DNA of 64,000 bases. It comes from Bacteroidota bacterium (GTDB lineage: Bacteria; Bacteroidota; Bacteroidia; Chitinophagales; Saprospiraceae). This document shows positions 59,273-64,000 of this stretch, in pieces (the first letter of the stretch is position 1; each line of letters starts with the position of its first letter). The notes under the pieces were generated by a model. The model did no database searches, was not told the origin of the DNA, and saw nothing but the letters and a program-made list of their open reading frames with translations. A program made the position numbers and the translations under genes. The stretch lies in contig JASBVF010000001.1 in NCBI GenBank assembly GCA_030147525.1, positions 186,001-250,000 of the forward strand. The letters are read 5' to 3'.

Positions 59273-59704
59273 TTAGGCTTTTTCGATTCCTTCCAAAAAT
59301 TCCTGCAATGAAAGAATCTTCTTATAGCCTTTTTTACGAAGACCAGCAACCAACACCTCGTCCTTTGAGACTAATTCAATATCAAACTCAATGGAAAGAG
59401 CAACGTAAGCCGTGTCCTTTTCATCGATGTCTTTGCAATATCGAAAAGCTTCTACATAGCTGGCAGTAGAAATGAGAAAATTCGGTACGACAATTAAATT
59501 GGAAAAGAGTCGAAGTGTAAAAACCCTTAAGGCTTCAGGAGCAAGCTTCGTTTTGTTTAACAGTAAAAGCTGATATTGTTGGATTTCATCCAGGGTGAAA
59601 TCTGGAACATAAAATGTATTGGCGGCAAATGCCTGAATGTAGATTTCTCTGCCACTAATAACAGCAGAAAATATAGCATTTGCATCCACAACATAAGACC
59701 TCAT
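59273..59704 (-). CDS. PIN-domain protein, toxin of a type II toxin-antitoxin pair
   Basis: A 143-residue PIN-fold protein. The N-terminal Asp in YVVDANAIFSAVISG (about residue 7) and the acidic residues in DEKDTAYVALSIEF match the metal-binding set of PIN ribonucleases. PIN toxins cleave RNA when freed from their partner. The start overlaps the stop of the antitoxin gene by 4 bases, the usual toxin-antitoxin layout. It stops 10 bases before the glycosyltransferase fusion start, which may bring that gene into the same message. Confidence 0.85.
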   Translation of the reverse strand: MRSYVVDANAIFSAVISGREIYIQAFAANTFYVPDFTLDEIQQYQLLLLNKTKLAPEALRVFTLRLFSNLIVVPNFLISTASYVEAFRYCKDIDEKDTAYVALSIEFDIELVSKDEVLVAGLRKKGYKKILSLQEFLEGIEKA

Positions 59705-59934
59705 GGAAGGATATCTTTAAGTTTTTCAGACTTGAAGTTATCCCATGCCTTTTGCCTGGCCTCTCGCCAAAGCTCGTCGTTGTCTATCCCGGCTTCGTTT
59801 ACAGCGGATTGGATTTTTTTTGCAGACAAAACCAGGCGTTCCCATTCTAAAAAACGCATCAATCTTTTCTGGATAGCCTCCAGTCCATATGCTTTTATGA
59901 TATCGTCGCTGATTTGCAAATTAACGGTCGTCAT
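59701..59934 (-). CDS. Antitoxin of the PIN toxin pair
   Basis: A 77-residue protein with the start at 59934 (MTTVNLQISDDIIKAYG), since a -7 box lies at 59953-59960 immediately upstream and would cut the longer frame from 59955. The N-terminus is short strand-like, resembling ribbon-helix-helix antitoxins, and the C-terminal half is helical and charged (ELWREARQKAWDNFKSEKL) and could wrap the toxin. Four-base overlap with the toxin gene. Confidence 0.72.
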   Translation of the reverse strand: MTTVNLQISDDIIKAYGLEAIQKRLMRFLEWERLVLSAKKIQSAVNEAGIDNDELWREARQKAWDNFKSEKLKDILP

Positions 59935-59952
59935 GTTTTTTATCTTTTTCCA

Positions 59953-59960
59953 CAAATTTA
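59953..59960 (-). promoter_or_regulatory. -7 element of the toxin-antitoxin operon
   Basis: TAAATTTG on the minus strand matches TAnnTTTG and lies 19 bases before the antitoxin start. Confidence 0.55.
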
Positions 59961-60016
59961 CAGGAAAACAATTTATAGTAATGCCATCGTTCCGTTTGCG
60001 ATAAAATGAAGAGATA

Positions 60017-60631
60017 TTAATCGTTACTCAATTTATACGGCACCCTCGCCACAATACTCCTCCCCAACGTCACCTCATCCGCGTATTCTAACTCACCGCC
60101 AAAACTCACGCCACGGGCAATCGAACTCACGTTCACACCCGTGTCCTTCAGTTTTTTCGTAATGTAAAACATCGTCGTGTCGCCCTCGATGGTGGGTGAA
60201 ATGGCCAGGATGATTTCCTTGATTTCACCTTCGGAAACCCGTTGCATCAGCGAGTCGATCGTCAGTTCGCCAGGGCCGATGCCTTCCAGCGGGTTGATGA
60301 GGCCGCCGAGTACGTGGTAGAGCCCCCGGAACTGCGCCGTGTCTTCAATTGCCATCACGTCCCGGATGCTTTCGACGACGCAAACGAGGGAGCGGTCCCG
60401 GCGCTTGTCGGCGCAGACGTTGCAGATGGCCTCGTCGCTGAGGTTGTGGCAGATAGTACAGTGCTGAATGTTGCGCCGCATGTTGAGGATGGCTTCCGTG
60501 AATTGCTCCGTATTTTCCGCTTCCTTGCCGACGAGGTGGAGCGTGAGACGAAGCGCCGTTTTCCGGCCAATACCGGGCAGACTGGCAAACGCCTCGACGG
60601 CTTGTTCTATCAATTTTGATGAAAAATTCAT
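60017..60631 (-). CDS. recR: Recombination protein RecR
   Basis: A 204-residue RecR that loads RecA at gaps with RecF and RecO. N-terminal helix-hairpin-helix: FASLPGIGRKTALRLTLHL. The zinc finger is CTICHNLSDEAICNVC (about residues 57-72), and the Toprim domain follows with VVESIRDVMAIE and LGGLINPLEGIGP. Length is typical. It ends 82 bases before the antitoxin gene on the same strand. Confidence 0.96.
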   Translation of the reverse strand: MNFSSKLIEQAVEAFASLPGIGRKTALRLTLHLVGKEAENTEQFTEAILNMRRNIQHCTICHNLSDEAICNVCADKRRDRSLVCVVESIRDVMAIEDTAQFRGLYHVLGGLINPLEGIGPGELTIDSLMQRVSEGEIKEIILAISPTIEGDTTMFYITKKLKDTGVNVSSIARGVSFGGELEYADEVTLGRSIVARVPYKLSND

Positions 60632-60697
60632 GTGCTGGGTACTTCCGTTAATCGTAGTTTTTCAAAACCAAGCTACCGCTACTTTGTTTGGCTTGAT

Positions 60698-60739
60698 TAA
60701 ATTTGCGCCGCCTTACCGGATAAAATCAGGTTACATTTG
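60698..60739 (+). promoter_or_regulatory. Tandem -7 elements of the E2 gene
   Basis: TAAATTTG (60698-60705) and TACATTTG (60732-60739) both match TAnnTTTG on the plus strand and lie 209 and 175 bases upstream of the E2 start. Two promoters or one with a decoy are possible; the leader between is AT-rich and empty of genes. Confidence 0.5.
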
Positions 60740-60913
60740 CGACGTTTCTTTTGAAAAAGCGAAATTATTGCATTTTTGCGAAGTTAAGCTTTGTTGCCTG
60801 TTGTTCGTTGCCCGCTTCTTCGAATTCATTTCGGATTAATTTTCCTGCGGGTTTTGAAATGGACACCGGCAATGCGGAAATTTACATCGAACAACTTACA
60901 ATAAAAATCAACA

Positions 60914-62218
60914 ATGGCAGAAGTAATACGCATGCCCCGCATGAGCGACACCATGGAAGAGGGCAATATCGTTGCATGGCACAAAAACGAAGGCGACAAA
61001 GTCGAGCCGGGCGATCTCCTCGCTGAGATCGAAACCGACAAAGCCACGATGGACTTCGAAAGCCTTTGGGAAGGTCATCTCCTCCATATTGCTGTGAAAG
61101 AAGGCACTGTTCCCGTCGAGGGCGTCATCGCCGTCATCGGTAAAAAAGGCGAAGACTGGAAAGCAGCGCTTGAAGGGGAAGAAGATAACAGTGAAAAAGC
61201 TACCTCCAACGGCCACGCGAAAGAAGAATCCTCCTCGAAAAAACAGGAAGAACCTGCCATGGCAGAGTCTTCGTCCGGCTCCGGCGGTGCAGCCAGTGAT
61301 TCCTCAAGCAGCGAGGGCCGGGTGAAAGCCTCCCCGCTGGCAAAGAGCATTGCGAAGGAAGCCGGCATCGACATCGCAGCCGTGCAAGGCTCCGGAGACG
61401 GCGGCCGCATCGTGAAAAAAGACGTGGAAGCCTTCATCGAAAAGAAACCGGAAGCACCAGCTCCGGCTGCTCCTGCTGCTGCTCCGGCAGCACCCGCTCC
61501 GCCGCCCATGCCGGTCTTCGCCGTTGGGGCAGAGGATGCTCACGAGGACAAGCCCGTCAGCCAGATGCGCAAGACCATTGCCCGCCGCCTGAGCGAAAGC
61601 AAATTCACGGCGCCGCACTTCTACCTCACCATGGAAATCAACATGGACAAGGTCGTCGAGCTTCGCAAACAACTGAACGAGGTGGCAGCTCCCACGAAAA
61701 TTTCCTTCAACGACCTCGTCGTTAAGGCTGCAGCCGTGGCTTTGCGCAAGCACCCGGCCGTCAACTCCTCCTGGCTGGGCGATAAGATCCGCTACAACAA
61801 GCAGGTGAATATCGGCGTGGCTGTTGCTGTGGAAGATGGTCTGCTCGTGCCTGTCATCCGTCATTCGGACATGAAAACGCTGTCGCAGATCAACTACGAG
61901 GTGAAAGTTTTCGCTGAAAAAGCCCGCAACAAAAAATTGCAGCCGGATGAAATGAGCGGTAATACCTTCACCATTTCGAACCTCGGCATGTTCGGCATCG
62001 AAGAGTTCACCGGCATCATCAATCCGCCGGATGCCTGCATCATGGCCGTGGGCGCCATCATCGAAAAACCGGTGGTGAAAGACGGACAGATTGTGCCCGC
62101 CAACATCATGAAAGTGACGCTCTCCTGCGATCACCGGGTGGTAGACGGCGCAACGGGGTCTGAATTTTTACAAACATTCAAAGCCATCCTGGAAGAGCCG
62201 GTACGCCTGCTGGTTTGA
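60914..62218 (+). CDS. Pyruvate dehydrogenase complex E2, dihydrolipoamide acetyltransferase
   Basis: A 434-residue E2 enzyme. Residues 1-80 are the lipoyl domain with Lys43 in ETDKATMDFES as lipoylation site. Then a Ser/Ala-rich linker, a peripheral-subunit-binding domain (about 137-175, VKASPLAKSIAKEAGID, GSGDGGRIVKKDV), a Pro/Ala linker, and the acyltransferase core (about 215-434) with the catalytic His407 and Asp411 in SCDHRVVDGATG. It transfers acetyl groups to coenzyme A in the conversion of pyruvate. The E1 and E3 genes are not in this window. Followed by a terminator. Confidence 0.95.
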   Translation: MAEVIRMPRMSDTMEEGNIVAWHKNEGDKVEPGDLLAEIETDKATMDFESLWEGHLLHIAVKEGTVPVEGVIAVIGKKGEDWKAALEGEEDNSEKATSNGHAKEESSSKKQEEPAMAESSSGSGGAASDSSSSEGRVKASPLAKSIAKEAGIDIAAVQGSGDGGRIVKKDVEAFIEKKPEAPAPAAPAAAPAAPAPPPMPVFAVGAEDAHEDKPVSQMRKTIARRLSESKFTAPHFYLTMEINMDKVVELRKQLNEVAAPTKISFNDLVVKAAAVALRKHPAVNSSWLGDKIRYNKQVNIGVAVAVEDGLLVPVIRHSDMKTLSQINYEVKVFAEKARNKKLQPDEMSGNTFTISNLGMFGIEEFTGIINPPDACIMAVGAIIEKPVVKDGQIVPANIMKVTLSCDHRVVDGATGSEFLQTFKAILEEPVRLLV

Positions 62219-62250
62219 CCTGGATTTTTTGACTGAAATAAAACTACGGA

Positions 62251-62280
62251 AGCCGGGAAGCGTTTGCTTTCCGGCTTTTC
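62251..62280 (+). terminator. Rho-independent terminator after the E2 gene
   Basis: AGCCGGGAAGC (62251-62261) pairs with GCTTTCCGGCT (62266-62276) with one G-U, and TTTTC follows. Confidence 0.75.
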
Positions 62281-62282
62281 TC

Positions 62283-62350
62283 GTAGCCCGGAATTCCAAT
62301 TCCGGGTGTATAATTTCTCAATCACACCCGGAATTGGAATTCCGGGCTAC
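62283..62350. repeat. Perfect 27-bp inverted repeat abutting the CoA-binding gene
   Basis: GTAGCCCGGAATTCCAATTC (from 62283, arm to 62309) is exactly reversed at 62324-62350 around a 14-base loop. The right arm ends 5 bases before the start codon at 62356, so there is no room for a ribosome binding site outside the stem. Confidence 0.92.
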
Positions 62351-62355
62351 ATTTT

Positions 62356-62715
62356 ATGAAAAAAACACTCGTACTCGGCGCATCACCCAATCCGGCACGC
62401 TATTCTTACCTGGCAGTCAGCAGCCTGAAAAAGCACGGCCATGAAATCGTCGCCCTCGGCGTGAAGGAGGGAAAAATCGACGGTATTCCCATTGTGAAAG
62501 GTATGCCCGAGCTTGAAGAAATCGATACTATCACGCTTTACATCAACCCTTTCCGGCAGGAAGAATACTACGACTACCTTCTCGACCTAAAACCCCGGCG
62601 CATGATTTTTAACCCCGGTACGGAAAATTACGCCTTCATGCACCGGGCCAAGCTGGAAGGTGTGGAAGTGCTCGCCGCTTGCACCCTCGTCATGCTTTCG
62701 ACGGGGCAGTATTGA
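62356..62715 (+). CDS. CoA-binding domain protein
   Basis: A 119-residue single-domain protein with the CoA-binding Rossmann fold of the YccU type: KTLVLGASPNPARYSYLAVSSL, HEIVALG, GIPIVKGMPELEEIDTITLYI, and PRRMIFNPGTENYAF. These proteins bind acyl-CoA or related nucleotides; the role is not known. It begins directly after the 27-bp inverted repeat and ends 42 bases before the MutS-like gene. Confidence 0.88.
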   Translation: MKKTLVLGASPNPARYSYLAVSSLKKHGHEIVALGVKEGKIDGIPIVKGMPELEEIDTITLYINPFRQEEYYDYLLDLKPRRMIFNPGTENYAFMHRAKLEGVEVLAACTLVMLSTGQY

Positions 62716-62757
62716 TGAAAATTCTGTTTCTTTGCCCCCGATTTTTGACCAACTTCC

Positions 62758-64000
62758 ATGCAAAACCTTACCGATCAATACCACCAACGACAAGCTCGTT
62801 TCACCAAAGAAGCCACAGCACTACGAAAGCGTTACGATCGTATTTCACTGTTACGACTGCTGATTTTTTTCGCTTCAGCAGCAGTCATGGTTTTTCTGTT
62901 CAGTGTCCACTGGGCGGTAGCTTTGGGGTTCTTTTTTGTGTTTGTTGGTGGCTTCTACCGGCTAATGGTCTGGCACCAGGCAATGCTTGACAGGGCCAAA
63001 CATCTGGAGCGGCTTGCCTCCATCAACCAAGAGGAGGCTGCTGCACTCAACTACGAATTCGAGCGCTTCCCTGACGGCGCTGCATACCTGAAACCTGAAC
63101 ACCCCTACGCCCTTGACCTCGATATTTTCGGGCCGTTTTCATTTTTTCAATTTTGCTGCCGTGCAACTTCCGTCATTGGTCAGCAGCGACTGGCAGAGTA
63201 CCTTTCGAAGCCTGCGGAAGTTTCTGAGATTGAAGCCCGGCAGGAAGCCATCAGCGAACTCTCGCCCCGGCTCGATTGGCGGCAGGATTTTCAGGCCATT
63301 GGCAGCGGAATAAAAGACAGCCCCAGGCACCTGAAAATGTTGCGTGACTGGTTGAGCGACGAGGACGTTGTGCGAGGAAACCGGGGGCTGGTAGCCGCCC
63401 TGCATATCGCTCCGTGGTGGTTTTTGGCAGTCATGCTGATCTGGTATTTTTTCATTCCATGGCAAATCATGATTTTGCTGCTCCTCCCTCCGGCGCTGAT
63501 TTTGAAAAAAACAACTGAACGGGTTAACCGCACCCACCTCCGCACAACTTACGCTGGGGAAATGCTCGAGCAGTATGCTCAACTTTTGCAGCACATCGAG
63601 TCGCAGAATTTTTCATCGGAAAAACTGGCGGCGCTGAAACAGCCGCTGCTGCCTGCCGGATTGCCTGCTTCCGCCCACATCCGGCGGCTGGCGTACATCA
63701 TCCGGCAGCTCAACGTGCGGTATAATTTTTTCGCCATTTTCCTGAATATCATCACGTTGTGGGACTTGCGGTGGGTGTACCAATTGGAAAAATGGAAAGC
63801 CCGCCTGCACGATCAGCTGCCCGTTTGGTTTGAAACTTTGAGTGAGTTCGAAGCCCTGGCCAGCCTCGCCAACCTGCATTTCAACAACCCCGATTGGACG
63901 TTCCCGGAACTTCGGGAAAGCGGCAGCCTCGAAGCCGTTGCCCTCGGCCACCCGCTCATTTCACCCAAAAAACGCATCGCCAACAACCTCGCCATGCCTA
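62758..64000 (+). CDS. Membrane-anchored MutS-like protein, C-terminus beyond the window
   Basis: An open frame beginning MQNLTDQYHQRQARFTKEAT runs to the right edge (414 residues seen). Two hydrophobic pairs (about residues 33-70 and 218-250) span the membrane, unusual for the MutS family. The rest is helical and ends with PDWTFPEL, ALGHPLISPKKRIANN, the stretch that precedes the Walker A loop in MutS and MutS2 proteins. The ATPase part lies beyond the window. Bacteroidota commonly carry such membrane MutS-related proteins of unknown task, distinct from mismatch repair. The start at 62758 is preferred over an ATG at 62715 in a different frame. Confidence 0.8.
   Translation, partial: MQNLTDQYHQRQARFTKEATALRKRYDRISLLRLLIFFASAAVMVFLFSVHWAVALGFFFVFVGGFYRLMVWHQAMLDRAKHLERLASINQEEAAALNYEFERFPDGAAYLKPEHPYALDLDIFGPFSFFQFCCRATSVIGQQRLAEYLSKPAEVSEIEARQEAISELSPRLDWRQDFQAIGSGIKDSPRHLKMLRDWLSDEDVVRGNRGLVAALHIAPWWFLAVMLIWYFFIPWQIMILLLLPPALILKKTTERVNRTHLRTTYAGEMLEQYAQLLQHIESQNFSSEKLAALKQPLLPAGLPASAHIRRLAYIIRQLNVRYNFFAIFLNIITLWDLRWVYQLEKWKARLHDQLPVWFETLSEFEALASLANLHFNNPDWTFPELRESGSLEAVALGHPLISPKKRIANNLAMP

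Noticed and set aside
61304-62134. Minus-strand frame of 276 residues
   Set aside because: It is antisense to the E2 acyltransferase core.

Overview
The window comes from a Bacteroidota chromosome, most likely a gliding, polysaccharide-using member of Saprospiria or a relative. The evidence is two proteins with type B and one with type A C-terminal sorting domains of the type IX secretion system (T9SS), the gliding lipoprotein GldH, several families largely confined to the phylum (DUF4837, DUF5916, a DUF5117-type zinc protease, a Porin_10-like porin, a hybrid two-component regulator with an AraC output), and repeated TAnnTTTG -7 promoter elements in place of a sigma70 -10 box. No phage, insertion sequence or CRISPR array was seen. 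The taxonomic placement is inference.

Layout. 1-6.1 kb: a LamG-domain protein running off the left edge, small exported proteins, a DUF4837 lipoprotein, an HD-type protein, an HtrA/Deg protease and a ComF-type phosphoribosyltransferase. 6.1-9.5 kb (minus strand): rplM-rpsI-rpsB-tsf-pyrH, followed upstream by tRNA-Cys. 10-21 kb: two large T9SS cargo proteins around rsmI and phosphatidylserine synthase, an NAD-dependent epimerase-like protein, a DAHP synthase/chorismate mutase fusion and a Tat-exported sugar isomerase-like protein. 21-25.7 kb: tRNA-Ser(CGA), a GH29 alpha-L-fucosidase lipoprotein, a sialidase-like T9SS cargo protein and a divergent ECF-type sigma factor. 26-32.4 kb: a DUF5916 protein, csaA, and a 952-residue sensor kinase/response regulator/AraC protein flanked by direct-repeat operator candidates. 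32.6-39.3 kb: a zinc metalloprotease, a LytS/LytTR pair followed by an alkane-monooxygenase-like di-iron enzyme, and gldH. 39.3-48.3 kb: a DUF3536/GH57-like protein, an M1 aminopeptidase lipoprotein, rodA, a beta-barrel protein and a LysM glucosaminidase. 48.6-52.6 kb: a NYN-domain protein, frr, a DUF1080 lipoprotein, a Gfo/Idh/MocA oxidoreductase and a RidA-family protein. 52.6-60.6 kb (minus): a porin, two paralogous exported proteins around a methyltransferase, a glycosyltransferase fused to a WbaP-like part, a PIN toxin/antitoxin pair and recR. 60.9-64 kb: the pyruvate dehydrogenase E2 subunit, a CoA-binding protein and the start of a membrane-anchored MutS-like protein.

Most genes are housekeeping (translation, envelope growth, peptidoglycan remodelling, aromatic and lipid biosynthesis) mixed with cell-surface genes exported by Sec, Tat or T9SS. 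The most unusual feature is outside the genes. Many gene junctions carry long inverted repeats or blocks of short repeated words, often ending within a few bases of the next start codon. Three blocks of the same kind lie in frame inside the glycosyltransferase fusion. Other leads are the paired operator-like direct repeats around the AraC-type hybrid regulator, and a sigma-factor homologue whose region 4 is not recognisable.
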